Assembly (NCBI RefSeq): GCF_030440515.1
Contig: NZ_CP076543.1
Coordinates: forward strand, 4,245,501-4,309,500
Length of the DNA stretch: 64,000 nucleotides
Direction: 5' to 3'
Origin: Streptomyces xanthophaeus
GTDB lineage: Bacteria; Actinomycetota; Actinomycetes; Streptomycetales; Streptomycetaceae
The notes below the pieces were generated by a model. That model did no database searches, was not told the DNA's origin, and saw only the letters and a list, made by a program, of their open reading frames with translations. Both the position numbers and the translations under genes were made by a program. Shown piece by piece: positions 1 to 8,516 of this stretch. Within the stretch, counting starts at the first letter, position 1. Every line of letters begins with the position of its first letter.

Positions 1-140
1 TCCGCGACACCGTCGCCGACCTGGGCATCGGCCTGGTCCGCATGGAGCAGCGCCGTCACCACATCGCGGAGGTCTTCCGCGACAACGACCAGCCCTCGCC
101 CACCGTCCAGCAGAAGGGAGCCGGTTCCGATGGCGCCTGA
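1..140 (+). CDS. ABC transporter ATP-binding protein, C-terminal end (5' truncated by window)
   Basis: The window opens inside a + strand reading frame (first full codon at base 3) of about 45 residues, ending at TGA 138-140. The fragment includes the stretch TVADLGIGLVRMEQRRHH, like the C-terminal tail of ABC-2 exporter ATPases. Its stop overlaps the next permease start (ATG 130) by 11 bases, so it is translationally coupled and probably the ATPase partner of that permease. The nucleotide-binding motifs lie outside the window, so the assignment rests mainly on the operon context. Confidence 0.65.
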   Translation, partial: RDTVADLGIGLVRMEQRRHHIAEVFRDNDQPSPTVQQKGAGSDGA

Positions 141-1017
141 CACCTCGACCCAGATCCACAACATCGGCTACCGGTCCTACGACGGACCCCGGCTCGGCCG
201 CGCCTACGCCCGCAAGTCGCTGTTCTCGCAGTCCCTGCGCGGCGCCTACGGACTCGGCCGCTCCGCCAAGTCCAAGGTCCTCCCGATGATCCTCTTCGCG
301 GTGATGTGCGTACCCGCGCTGATCATCGTCGCGGTCGCCATCGCGGTGCCGGGCTCCACCGACCTGCCGATCAAGTACACGACGTACGCCCTGACCACGC
401 AGGTGATCATCGGCCTCTTCCTCGCGTCCCAGGCGCCGCAGTCGGTCTCGCGCGACCTGCGCTTCAAGACGGTGCCGCTCTACTTCTCGCGGCCCATCGA
501 GCGCGTCGACTACGTCGTGGCCAAGTACGCCGCCATGGCCTCGGCCCTGTTCATCCTCACCGCGACCCCGCTGCTGATCATGTGGATCGGCTCGCTCCTG
601 GCGAAGTTCGACTTCGCCCATCAGACAGAAGGATTCGGGCAGGGACTCGTGTCGGTTCTTCTGCTGTCGCTGCTCTTCGCGGGCCTGGGCCTCGTCATGG
701 CAGCGCTCACCCCGCGCCGCGGGTTCGGCGTCGCCGCGATCATCGCGGTCCTCCTGATCCCGTTCGGCGCTGTGACCGCCGTCCAGGGGATCGCCTCCAG
801 CACCGGGAACACCGGAGCCATCGAGTGGATGGGCCTGTTCTCCCCGATCACCCTCATCGACGGCGTGCAGACCGCGTTCCTGAACGCGACCTCCGCCTTC
901 CCCGGCGGCGAGGGCCCCTCGGCCGGCACCGGCGTCGTCTACCTGCTCGTCGCCCTCGGCCTCATCGTCGGCTCCTACGCCGCCCTGATGGCCCGCTACC
1001 GGAAGGCCGGGCTGTGA
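130..1017 (+). CDS. ABC-2 type transporter permease
   Basis: A 295-residue integral membrane protein with a hydrophilic N-terminal 50 residues containing a YRSYDG motif common in actinobacterial ABC-2 permeases. About six hydrophobic segments follow, the first near residues 52-75. It probably forms the channel of an exporter whose substrate cannot be told from sequence. It overlaps the preceding ATPase by 11 bases and the following ATPase by 4 bases (GTGA). The layout ATPase-permease-ATPase-permease suggests two paired half-transporters in one operon. Confidence 0.85.
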   Translation: MAPDTSTQIHNIGYRSYDGPRLGRAYARKSLFSQSLRGAYGLGRSAKSKVLPMILFAVMCVPALIIVAVAIAVPGSTDLPIKYTTYALTTQVIIGLFLASQAPQSVSRDLRFKTVPLYFSRPIERVDYVVAKYAAMASALFILTATPLLIMWIGSLLAKFDFAHQTEGFGQGLVSVLLLSLLFAGLGLVMAALTPRRGFGVAAIIAVLLIPFGAVTAVQGIASSTGNTGAIEWMGLFSPITLIDGVQTAFLNATSAFPGGEGPSAGTGVVYLLVALGLIVGSYAALMARYRKAGL

Positions 1018-1925
1018 CCACCATCGACATCGACCACACCTCCCGCTGGTTCGGGAACGTCGTCGCCGTCAACGACGTGACCATGAGCATCGGCCCCGGC
1101 GTCACCGGGCTCCTGGGTCCCAACGGCGCCGGAAAGTCCACCCTCATCAACATGATGGGCGGCTTCCTCTCCCCCTCCACGGGCACCGTCACCCTCGACG
1201 GCGCACCGATCTGGCAGAACGAGCAGGTCTACAAGCAGATCGGCGTCGTGCCCGAGCGCGAGGCCATGTACGACTTCCTCACGGGCCGGGAGTTCGTCGT
1301 CGCCAACGCAGAACTCCACGGCCTCGACGACGCGGCCGCCCGGCGGGCGCTCGCCACCGTCGAGATGGAGTACGCCCAGGACCGCAAGATCTCCACGTAC
1401 TCCAAGGGCATGCGCCAGCGCGTGAAGATGGCTTCGGCCCTCGTCCACGAACCGTCCGTGCTGCTCCTCGACGAGCCGTTCAACGGCATGGACCCGCGCC
1501 AGCGCATGCAGCTCATGGACCTGCTGCGGCGCATGGGCGACGAAGGACGCACCGTCCTGTTCTCCTCCCACATCCTGGAGGAGGTCGAGCAGCTCGCCTC
1601 GCACATCGAGGTGGTCGTGGCCGGCCGGCACGCCGCTTCCGGCGACTTCCGCAAGATCCGCCGCCTGATGACGGACCGCCCGCACCGCTACCTCATCCGC
1701 TCCTCCGACGACCGGGCCCTCGCCGCGGCCCTGATCGCCGACCCCTCCACCGCCGGCATCGAGGTCGACCTCAAGGAAGGCGCGCTGCGCATCCAGGCCG
1801 TCGACTTCGGCCGCTTCACCGAGCTGCTGCCCCGCGTGGCCCGGGCACACGGCATCCGGCTGCTGACGGTCTCGCCCTCCGACGAGTCCCTCGAGTCGGT
1901 CTTCTCCTACCTCGTCGCGGCCTGA
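1014..1925 (+). CDS. ABC transporter ATP-binding protein
   Basis: A 303-residue cytoplasmic ATPase of the exporter operon. Walker A is GPNGAGKST at residues 35-43, the signature loop is the variant SKGMRQR, and Walker B is LLLDEPFNGMD, followed by an H-loop (SSHILEE). The C-terminal 80 residues are the regulatory extension usual in ABC-2 exporter ATPases. GTG 1014 was chosen because it overlaps the upstream stop as GTGA and places Walker A at the usual distance from the N-terminus; the open frame continues upstream but would be antisense-like coding. Confidence 0.93.
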   Translation: MTTIDIDHTSRWFGNVVAVNDVTMSIGPGVTGLLGPNGAGKSTLINMMGGFLSPSTGTVTLDGAPIWQNEQVYKQIGVVPEREAMYDFLTGREFVVANAELHGLDDAAARRALATVEMEYAQDRKISTYSKGMRQRVKMASALVHEPSVLLLDEPFNGMDPRQRMQLMDLLRRMGDEGRTVLFSSHILEEVEQLASHIEVVVAGRHAASGDFRKIRRLMTDRPHRYLIRSSDDRALAAALIADPSTAGIEVDLKEGALRIQAVDFGRFTELLPRVARAHGIRLLTVSPSDESLESVFSYLVAA

Positions 1926-1940
1926 AAGGAGCTGGCACCC

Positions 1941-2660
1941 ATGTACGAACCCACCGTCGCCCGGCTCACCTACCGGGCCCTGCTCGGCCGGCGCCGCGCG
2001 CTGATCCTCTTCGCGCTGCCCGCCCTGCTGATCGTCATCGCCCTCGTCGTCCGTGCCTTCGTCGGCGTGGACGACAAGGTCGCGGCCGACCTCCTCGGGG
2101 GCTTCGCCCTCGCCACCATGGTTCCGCTGATCGGTGTCATCGCCGGCACCGGAGCCATCGGACCCGAGATCGACGACGGCTCCATCGTCTACCTGCTCGC
2201 CAAGCCGGTGAAGCGTCCGACGATCATCATGACCAAGCTGACCGTGGCGATCGCCGTCACCATGGTCTTCTCGGCGATCCCCACCCTGATCGCCGGATTC
2301 ATCCTCAACGGCAACGGCCAGCAGATCGCCGTCGCGTACACGATCGCAGCCCTCGTGGCCTCGATCGCCTACAGCGCGCTGTTCCTGCTGCTCGGCACCG
2401 TCAGCCGGCACGCGGTCGTCTTCGGCCTGGTCTACGCCCTGATCTGGGAGTCGCTCTTCGGCAGCCTGGTCTCCGGAGCCAAGACCCTCAGCGTCCAGCA
2501 GTGGGCCCTGTCCGTCGCCGAGAAGGTTGCCGGGAACGGGTACGTCGACGCCACCGTGGGACTTCCCACCGCCGTGATCCTGCTCTGCGCGGTCACCGTC
2601 GGAGCCACCGTCTACGCGGGCCAGAAGCTCCGCCGCCTCACCCTGGCGGGCGAGGAGTAG
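1941..2660 (+). CDS. ABC transporter permease
   Basis: A 239-residue membrane protein with about six hydrophobic segments, the first near residues 20-40 (LILFALPALLIVIALVV). The motif DDGSIVYLLAKPV at about residues 76-88 is typical of ABC-2 permease subunits. It starts 15 bases after the ATPase stop behind an AAAGGAGCTG ribosome site and ends the operon, which closes with a strong hairpin. Substrate unknown. Confidence 0.85.
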   Translation: MYEPTVARLTYRALLGRRRALILFALPALLIVIALVVRAFVGVDDKVAADLLGGFALATMVPLIGVIAGTGAIGPEIDDGSIVYLLAKPVKRPTIIMTKLTVAIAVTMVFSAIPTLIAGFILNGNGQQIAVAYTIAALVASIAYSALFLLLGTVSRHAVVFGLVYALIWESLFGSLVSGAKTLSVQQWALSVAEKVAGNGYVDATVGLPTAVILLCAVTVGATVYAGQKLRRLTLAGEE

Positions 2661-2676
2661 GTCCCGCCGCAGCACA

Positions 2677-2728
2677 CGCGAACCTGTGCCCCGCCCGGCC
2701 CACCGGCCAGGCGGGGCACAGGTTCGCG
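2677..2728 (+). terminator. Rho-independent-like terminator of the ABC operon
   Basis: A perfect 19-bp inverted repeat (arms 2677-2695 and 2710-2728) with a 14-base loop lies 16 bases after the last ABC gene. There is no T-run, as is common for Streptomyces terminators. Confidence 0.8.
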
Positions 2729-2743
2729 CGGCATCATCGGTGC

Positions 2744-3379
2744 ATGGTCGCGCACACCGAGCCGGAGCCGTCCAGGCCACTGCGGACCTGGATACGCACC
2801 TCGCCCGGAACGCACATCTGGCTGCTGATCATCGCGGTCACCAGCATCATCGTCGCGATCGCACCCGACCAGGTCGACAGGGTCCTGCTCCACCGCAACA
2901 GCAGCAACATCAACCAGCTCGTCAAATACCCCGTCCGGGCACTCGTCAGCAGCGCCTTCTGGATCGCGAACCCGGCCTCGCTCGTCCTCTACGCCGTGCT
3001 CTTCGAGTTGTTCCACGCCCCCGTCGAACGCTGGCTCGGCACCCTGCGCTGGCTCCTGATCGTCGCGACCGCCCACGTCGTCGCCACCTTGATCAGCCAG
3101 AAGATCCTCCTGACGGCCATCCAGGACCACCGGGCCCCGCACAGCATGACCCACGTCGTCGACATCGGCGTCAGCTACGGGCTCGCGGCCTCCGTCGGCG
3201 TCCTCACCTACCGGCTCCCCGGTCCCTGGAGATGGTTCTACCTGGCCGGAGCGGTCGCCTTCTTCGGGATGCCCCTGGTCACCGGCGGCACCTTCACGGA
3301 CCTCGGCCACGCCATCGCACTCTCCGTCGGCCTGCTCTCCTGGCCGCTCACCCGCAACGTTGTTTCACGTGAAACATGA
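2744..3379 (+). CDS. Rhomboid-like integral membrane protein
   Basis: A 211-residue protein with about six membrane segments. Ser144 in DIGVSYG and His189 in DLGHAIAL sit where rhomboid proteases carry their catalytic Ser and His, but the canonical GxSG is altered to GVSYG, so activity is uncertain. I take it for the Streptomyces rhomboid-like family. ATG 2744 follows the upstream terminator. The last codons (NVVSRET, stop) are encoded by a perfect parS site. The adjacent two-component system is on the other strand. Confidence 0.6.
   Translation: MVAHTEPEPSRPLRTWIRTSPGTHIWLLIIAVTSIIVAIAPDQVDRVLLHRNSSNINQLVKYPVRALVSSAFWIANPASLVLYAVLFELFHAPVERWLGTLRWLLIVATAHVVATLISQKILLTAIQDHRAPHSMTHVVDIGVSYGLAASVGVLTYRLPGPWRWFYLAGAVAFFGMPLVTGGTFTDLGHAIALSVGLLSWPLTRNVVSRET
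3362..3375. other. parS site 1 (ParB-binding centromere element)
   Basis: GTTTCACGTGAAAC, a perfect 14-bp palindrome identical to the established Streptomyces parS consensus. It forms the final coding triplets of the rhomboid-like gene and abuts its TGA. Confidence 0.92.
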
Positions 3380-3406
3380 CGAGGATCCAGGGGGTGTCCA
3401 GCCGGC

Positions 3407-4054
3407 CTAGGCCTCCGGGTCCGCTGTGGCGACACCGTGCTCCCAGGCCCAGGCGGCGATTCCCACCCGGTTGCGGGCCCCCAGCTTCGCCTGGACGTTC
3501 GCGATGTGGGTCTTGGCCGTCCCCGCGCTGATGAACAGTTCTGCGCCGATCTCGGCGTTGGTGAGCCCCCGCGCCACCAGGCGCACGATCTCCACCTCCC
3601 GCTCCGTCAGAGGATGCGCCACCGGACGGGCGACCGGACCCGCCTGCGTCAGCCGGCTCAGCAGCCGCACGGTGATCTGCGGACTGATCAGTGTGTCCCC
3701 CGCCATCGCCGCCCGCACCCCCTCGATGAGCAGCGCAGGCCCGGACCGCTTCAGCAGAAAGCCGCAGGCGCCGTTGCGCAGCGCGGTGTGCACGTACTCG
3801 TCCAGGTCGAAGGTGGTCACCACCACCACCCGCGTCTGCGGCGCCAGCAGCCGCGTCACCTCCAGCCCGTCGAGCCGCGGCATCCGGATGTCCGCCAGCA
3901 CCACATCGGGCCGCAGTTCCCGGGCCAGCGCCACCGCGCTCTCCCCGTCCGCGGCCTCCCCCACCACGGTCATGTCCGGCTGTGAATCGAGGATCAGCCG
4001 GAAACCGCTGCGAATGTCCTCTTGGTCGTCGGCTATCAGGATGCGTGTGGTCAC
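3407..4054 (-). CDS. NarL/FixJ-type response regulator
   Basis: A 215-residue DNA-binding response regulator. The receiver domain (residues 1-120) has the acidic pair DD at 9-10, phospho-acceptor Asp55 in VVLADIRMP, and Lys near residue 105. A LuxR-type helix-turn-helix occupies roughly residues 148-210 (LTEREVEIVRLVARGL). It starts 10 bases after the histidine kinase gene, which it follows in the same transcript. The likely target is the divergently transcribed membrane protein or the genes around it. Confidence 0.93.
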   Translation of the reverse strand: MTTRILIADDQEDIRSGFRLILDSQPDMTVVGEAADGESAVALARELRPDVVLADIRMPRLDGLEVTRLLAPQTRVVVVTTFDLDEYVHTALRNGACGFLLKRSGPALLIEGVRAAMAGDTLISPQITVRLLSRLTQAGPVARPVAHPLTEREVEIVRLVARGLTNAEIGAELFISAGTAKTHIANVQAKLGARNRVGIAAWAWEHGVATADPEA

Positions 4055-4064
4055 GCCGCCATGA

Positions 4065-5060
4065 TCACCCGAGGGTGAGCTCCTGCGCCGGGAAGACGGC
4101 GCAAACCCGCCACCCGCCGTCGGCGCTCGCCCCGGCCCGCAGCGTCCCGCCCGCCGCCTCCACCCTGCCGCGCAGACCGGCCAGCCCGGTTCCGCTCCGC
4201 CGCCGCAGACCCAGTCCCCTCAGTCCGCCCGCGCCCCGGGCCGGCGCGGAGTTGGCGACGCTCAGCTCGATCCCCTCCGCAGCCCGGAGCAGGCGCACCC
4301 GTACGACCGCCGCCCCGGGCGCGTGCCGGCGTACGTTCGTCAAGGCCTCGACAGCCACCCGATAGGCCGTGGTGTCCGCCTCCCGTGACAACTCCCTCAC
4401 CGCCGCCGGATCGACCTCCAGCACCCCGCCCTCGAACCGCTCCACCAGCTCCGGCAGCTCCGAGGTCCCGGGGACCGAGGCGGACCGCGCACCGGCCGCC
4501 TCCCGCAGCGCGTGAACTGTCCGGTCCATCGAGGCGAGCGCCCCGAGCCCCGCCGCCTCGATCCGCTCCAGCGCGCGGACCGCCTGCTCGGGGTCCTTGT
4601 CCGCCACGAACCTGGCCGCCTGGGCCTGCACCACGATGGCGCTCACGTCGTGCGCCACGAAGTCGTGCAGATCCCGGGCCAGTTCCAGCTGCTGGTCGCG
4701 CCGGCCGTCCCGGACGGCCCGGCGCATCCGGCTCGCCTGACGGCGCAGATACCCGCCGGCCGCCAGGGCCCCGAGCGCGGGCACCGCCCAGAACGCCGCC
4801 GCCCCGCAGACCTCCAGCCACGACGCCTCCCCCCACATCAGCGGTACCGGCCACACCGCGACGGCCGTCACGCCCAGCGCGGCCGCGACGGACCCCGAAC
4901 GCACCGGGGACCAGCGGGCCACCAGGGCCAGCAGCGGCAGCAGCAGGCCCACCCAGATCAGCAACCACGCCGGGGGTGCACCCAGGAACACCGCGAGGAG
5001 GCCGACGGTGCCGGCAAGGGCCAGTAACGGGGCATACACGGCACGGTGGTTGACGGTCAT
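4065..5060 (-). CDS. Sensor histidine kinase (DesK/NarX-type, HisKA_3)
   Basis: A 331-residue membrane sensor with about four hydrophobic segments in the first 105 residues and almost no extracellular domain, which suggests intramembrane sensing. The dimerisation helix carries the phospho-acceptor His132 in LARDLHDFVAHD. The ATPase domain has an N-box (EALTNVRRHAPG) and a short G-rich lid (GTGLAGLRGRVEA). It pairs with the downstream response regulator. ATG 5060 begins MTVNHRAVYAP, with the first membrane helix immediately after. Confidence 0.9.
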   Translation of the reverse strand: MTVNHRAVYAPLLALAGTVGLLAVFLGAPPAWLLIWVGLLLPLLALVARWSPVRSGSVAAALGVTAVAVWPVPLMWGEASWLEVCGAAAFWAVPALGALAAGGYLRRQASRMRRAVRDGRRDQQLELARDLHDFVAHDVSAIVVQAQAARFVADKDPEQAVRALERIEAAGLGALASMDRTVHALREAAGARSASVPGTSELPELVERFEGGVLEVDPAAVRELSREADTTAYRVAVEALTNVRRHAPGAAVVRVRLLRAAEGIELSVANSAPARGAGGLRGLGLRRRSGTGLAGLRGRVEAAGGTLRAGASADGGWRVCAVFPAQELTLG

Positions 5061-5223
5061 GAACCGACCCTACGAGCGAACCCCGGAGACCGGCCATCTG
5101 CCGATCGGCAGAGCAGCGCCGATGTCATGGGCCCGCCGGCCTGCTGATCGGCGGATGGTTCCGAAGGCCTCGTCCGACCAGGCTCGACTCATCAACCAGC
5201 ATCTCCTGCAAAGGACTTGGCAG

Positions 5224-5766
5224 ATGACCTCCAACACCGTCGTTCGCACCCCGCAGACCGTGCCCGGGGTCTCCCCGCGGCTTCGCCGGCTCGCCCGGCT
5301 CACCTCGCTGACCGTGCTTCCCAGCTGCGTGTGGCGGCTCGCGATCGCGCTCGGCATTCCCATGGGCTGGGGCCCGGGCAGCGATTTGCACCACTCGTAC
5401 TACCCGGGTCCCGGGTCCCTGGTCCTCCTCTTCGTCTGCGTCCTGCAGGAGTGCCTGGCCCTGTTGAGCCTCGGCCTGGTCCAGCGCTGGGGCGAGCAGG
5501 TGCCCGGCTGGATCCCCGTGCTGGGCGGACGCCGGATCCACCCCCTGGTGGCGGTGGTTCCCGCGACGCTGGGCGCGATCGCGCTCACCGGCATCACGGT
5601 CCTGGGCGCCTGGACCTGGAGCGCGACCAACGCCGCGAATCCCGATGCCCCCACCGGACTCGCCCTGCGGATCTTCGACCTGTCCTACGCGCCGCTGCTG
5701 CTCTGGGGTCCGCTCCTGGGCATCCTCACCGTCGCCTACTGGCGCCGCCGCCGCGTCCACGGCTGA
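5224..5766 (+). CDS. Integral membrane protein of unknown function
   Basis: A 180-residue protein with four to five predicted membrane segments and a basic C-terminus (YWRRRRVHG). The start at ATG 5224 is fixed by an AAAGGA ribosome site at 5210-5215. It is transcribed divergently from the histidine kinase, so the 163-base gap holds both promoters and it is a candidate target of the two-component system. I do not recognise the family. Confidence 0.7.
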   Translation: MTSNTVVRTPQTVPGVSPRLRRLARLTSLTVLPSCVWRLAIALGIPMGWGPGSDLHHSYYPGPGSLVLLFVCVLQECLALLSLGLVQRWGEQVPGWIPVLGGRRIHPLVAVVPATLGAIALTGITVLGAWTWSATNAANPDAPTGLALRIFDLSYAPLLLWGPLLGILTVAYWRRRRVHG

Positions 5767-5832
5767 TGCGCGGAAATTCGCTGGTAAGGGACCTGCGCCG
5801 GGTGCAGAGTGAGTCGTGCGGGGAGCAACAAA

Positions 5833-5886
5833 AGGTCCGGGGCAGCCACTTCGAGCGCGCCTTGCGGCGCGGGCCGTCCCGGACCT
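5833..5886 (-). terminator. Stem-loop downstream of the HAD hydrolase gene
   Basis: Outer arms AGGTCCGGG (5833-5841) and CCCGGACCT (5878-5886) enclose a second GC-rich dyad (about 5855-5871). It lies just past the stop at 5904 and in the gap between convergent genes, so it probably ends both transcripts. Confidence 0.5.
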
Positions 5887-5903
5887 CTCCTACCTTGTGC
5901 GCG

Positions 5904-6716
5904 CTACGCGGCGCCCAGCAGACGCTCCAGCACCACCGCGATGCCGTCCTCCTCGTTCGAGGTCGTCACCTCGTCGGCCACTGCCTTGAGCTCGGCATGG
6001 GCATTGGCCATCGCCACCCCGTGCGCGGCCCAGCCGAACATCGGGATGTCGTTGGGCATGTCACCGAAGGCGATCGTCTGCGCCGCCTTCACTCCCAGCC
6101 GGCGCGCGGCCAGCGACAGGCCCGTGGCCTTGGTCAGCCCCAGCGGCAGGATCTCGACTATGCCGGGACCCGCCATGACGATGTCGACCAGGCTGCCCAC
6201 GGTCTCCCGGGCCACCTTCACGAGCGCGTCGTCGTCCAGCTCGGGGTGCTGGACGTAGAGCTTGTTCAGCGGAGCCGTCCAGAGCGCCCTGGTGTCGTCC
6301 AGGTAGACGGCCGGAAGGCCTTCCTGCACCTGGTACCCCGGCCCGAAGAGGACCTCGCCGTCCACCCCGTCCCGGCTGGCCGCCAGGGCCAGCGGACCGA
6401 TCTCGGCCTCCAGCTTCGACAGCGCCAGACCGGCCAGCTGCCGGTCCAGCGTCACCGAGGTCAGCAGCCGGTGCGCACCCGCGTCGTAGACCTGTGCGCC
6501 CTGCCCGCAGACGGCGATCCCCTTGTAGCCGAGGTCGTCCAGTACGTGCCGGGTCCAGGGAACGGCCCGGCCGGTGACGATGATGTGCGCCGCGCCCGCC
6601 GCGGTGGCCGCGACGAGCGCTTCACGGGTGCGTTCCGAGACCGTGTCGTCGCCACGCAGCAGCGTGCCGTCGAGATCGGTCGCGACAAGCTTGTACGGGA
6701 ACGGGGCCGGGCTCAC
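5904..6716 (-). CDS. Cof-type HAD superfamily phosphatase
   Basis: A 270-residue cytoplasmic hydrolase. The catalytic motif ATDLDGTLL gives the nucleophile Asp14 and acid/base Asp16. The motif II Thr is in IIVTGR, and motifs III/IV are the TKATGL lysine and [13 protein letters not shown], typical of the Cof/IIB sugar-phosphate phosphatases. Substrate unknown. GTG 6716 overlaps the serS stop by four bases (GTGA), so it is coupled to serS; the frame stays open upstream but only over serS. Confidence 0.88.
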   Translation of the reverse strand: MSPAPFPYKLVATDLDGTLLRGDDTVSERTREALVAATAAGAAHIIVTGRAVPWTRHVLDDLGYKGIAVCGQGAQVYDAGAHRLLTSVTLDRQLAGLALSKLEAEIGPLALAASRDGVDGEVLFGPGYQVQEGLPAVYLDDTRALWTAPLNKLYVQHPELDDDALVKVARETVGSLVDIVMAGPGIVEILPLGLTKATGLSLAARRLGVKAAQTIAFGDMPNDIPMFGWAAHGVAMANAHAELKAVADEVTTSNEEDGIAVVLERLLGAA

Positions 6717-7990
6717 TTGGTGATCGGCTCCAGGACCTCGCGGCCGCCGAGGTAGGGACGGAGCACCGGGGGCACCCGTACCGAACCATCGGCCTGCTGG
6801 TGGTTCTCGAGGATCGCGACGATCGTGCGCGGTACGGCGCACAGCGTGCCGTTCAGCGTGGACAGCGGCTGGGTCTTCTTGCCGTCGCGGTAGCGGATCG
6901 ACAGGCGGCGGGCCTGGAAGCTGTCGCAGTTCGAGGCGGAGGTCAGCTCGCGGTACTTGCCCTGGGTGGGGATCCACGCCTCGCAGTCGAACTTGCGCGA
7001 GGCGGAGGAGCCCAGGTCACCGGTGGCGACGTCGATCACCTGGAAGGGCAGCTCCAGGCCGGTCAGCCACTGCTTCTCCCATTCCAGGAGCCGCTGGTGC
7101 TCGGCCTCGGCCTCCTCCGGCGCGACGTACGAGAACATCTCGACCTTGTCGAACTGGTGGACGCGGAAGATTCCGCGGGTGTCCTTGCCGTACGTGCCGG
7201 CCTCGCGGCGGAAGCACGGGGAGAAGCCGGCGTACCGCAGGGGCAGCTTCTCGGCGTCGATGATCTCGTCCATGTGGTACGCGGCGAGAGGGACCTCGGA
7301 GGTGCCGACCAGGTAGAAGTCGTCCTTCTCCAGGTGGTACACGTTCTCGGCGGCCTGGCCGAGGAAGCCGGTGCCCTCCATGGCGCGGGGGCGGACCAGC
7401 GCCGGGGTCAGCATCGGGATGAAGCCGGCCTCGGTGGCCTGGGCGATGGCCGCGTTGACCAGCGCCAGCTCCAGCAGGGCGCCCACACCGGTCAGGTAGT
7501 AGAAGCGCGAGCCGGAGACCTTGGCACCGCGCTCGACGTCGATGGCGCCCAGCAGCTCGCCGAGCTCCAGGTGGTCCTTGGGCTCGAAGCCCTCGGTGGC
7601 GAAGTCCCGGATGGTGCCGTGCGTCTCCAGGACGGTGAAGTCCTCTTCGCCGCCGACCGGGACGTCCTCGTGGACGATGTTCCCGAGCTGGAGGAGGAGC
7701 TGCTTGGCGGCTTCGTCGGCCTCGTTCTGCTCGGCCTCGGCCGCCTTGACGTCCTGCTTGAGGTGCTCGGCCTTCTTCAGCAGCTCGGCCCGCTCTTCGG
7801 GAGAGGCCTTGGGGATGAGCTTGCCGAGAGACCTTTGCTCATTACGCAGTTCGTCGAAGCGCATGCCGGAGGACCTGCGGCGCTCGTCGGCGGAGAGCAG
7901 CGCGTCGACGAGTTCGACGTCCTCTCCACGGGCGCGCTGCGAGGCGCGGACACGGTCAGGGTCTTCACGGAGCAGCCGGAGGTCAATCAC
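6713..7990 (-). CDS. serS: Seryl-tRNA synthetase
   Basis: A 425-residue class II aminoacyl-tRNA synthetase that charges tRNA-Ser. The N-terminal coiled-coil arm (about residues 30-100, rich in Glu, Lys and Ala) binds the long variable arm of tRNA-Ser. Motif 2 ([17 protein letters not shown]) and motif 3 ([17 protein letters not shown]) of the catalytic core are intact. Length and full-length motif order match bacterial SerRS. The 526-base upstream gap carries its promoter and the DnaA-box cluster. Two tRNA-Ser genes are elsewhere in this window. Confidence 0.97.
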   Translation of the reverse strand: MIDLRLLREDPDRVRASQRARGEDVELVDALLSADERRRSSGMRFDELRNEQRSLGKLIPKASPEERAELLKKAEHLKQDVKAAEAEQNEADEAAKQLLLQLGNIVHEDVPVGGEEDFTVLETHGTIRDFATEGFEPKDHLELGELLGAIDVERGAKVSGSRFYYLTGVGALLELALVNAAIAQATEAGFIPMLTPALVRPRAMEGTGFLGQAAENVYHLEKDDFYLVGTSEVPLAAYHMDEIIDAEKLPLRYAGFSPCFRREAGTYGKDTRGIFRVHQFDKVEMFSYVAPEEAEAEHQRLLEWEKQWLTGLELPFQVIDVATGDLGSSASRKFDCEAWIPTQGKYRELTSASNCDSFQARRLSIRYRDGKKTQPLSTLNGTLCAVPRTIVAILENHQQADGSVRVPPVLRPYLGGREVLEPITK

Positions 7991-8516
7991 CCCTCCAGGC
8001 TACCGGGCTGGGCTTCCAGGGATCACACCGATATCACGCTGCGTGTCACTATGTCCTAATTGCAACGAATGGATAAGTCTTGACGGCTGACCGGAAGCGA
8101 TCGTTCCCGGAGCGTCAATAAAAGCGGTCCCATTCCCCGAAAAGGGGCAGAATGCCGGCGGCCGGGCGGGCCCTGAGCAGGCCTGGAGGGGCTTCTTGTC
8201 CACAGGAATTGCCGGGGCCCGGATCTTATCCACAGGCTGTGTGCCGTCTCTGTGGACACAGGAATAGATCATTCCTGATCGGTGGACGGCCGGGACGAAT
8301 CAGGGTTCAAACCACCCTCACACACTCATTCGGGTGGGAATGACTCGCCCCAAAGAGTTGATCGGCGATACGGAGGTGACACCGTTCACCTCCCGCTCCC
8401 CAGAGCGAAACCTGAGCCACCCGGGCGATTTGTCGACCTTGTCGTGCCGTTCTGTCGACTTGTCCCCAGGTTCCCCTCTCCGCCTGTGGATAACTCTGTG
8501 GACAGTGGACGACGTC
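7991..8516. other. Intergenic region between serS and pheA
   Basis: 526 bases without a convincing gene. The part nearest serS must hold its promoter, but no clear -35/-10 pair stands out. The rest carries several DnaA-box-like nonamers (separate entry) and is noticeably less GC-rich in places than the flanking genes. Short open frames here lack ribosome sites and codon bias. Confidence 0.7.
8196..8505. other. Cluster of DnaA boxes outside oriC
   Basis: Nonamers match the Streptomyces DnaA-box consensus TTGTCCACA: TTGTCCACA 8196-8204 (+), TTATCCACA 8226-8234 (+), GTGTCCACA 8251-8259 (-), TTATCCACA 8485-8493 (-), CTGTCCACA 8497-8505 (-). TTGTCCCCA at 8460-8468 has one mismatch. Five boxes in about 310 bases is far more than expected in GC-rich DNA. 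No dnaA or dnaN gene is adjacent, so this is not the origin itself. Confidence 0.75.

Noticed and set aside
7991-8516. The DnaA-box gap as the replication origin itself
   Set aside because: Streptomyces oriC lies between dnaA and dnaN and contains many more boxes; neither gene is here.
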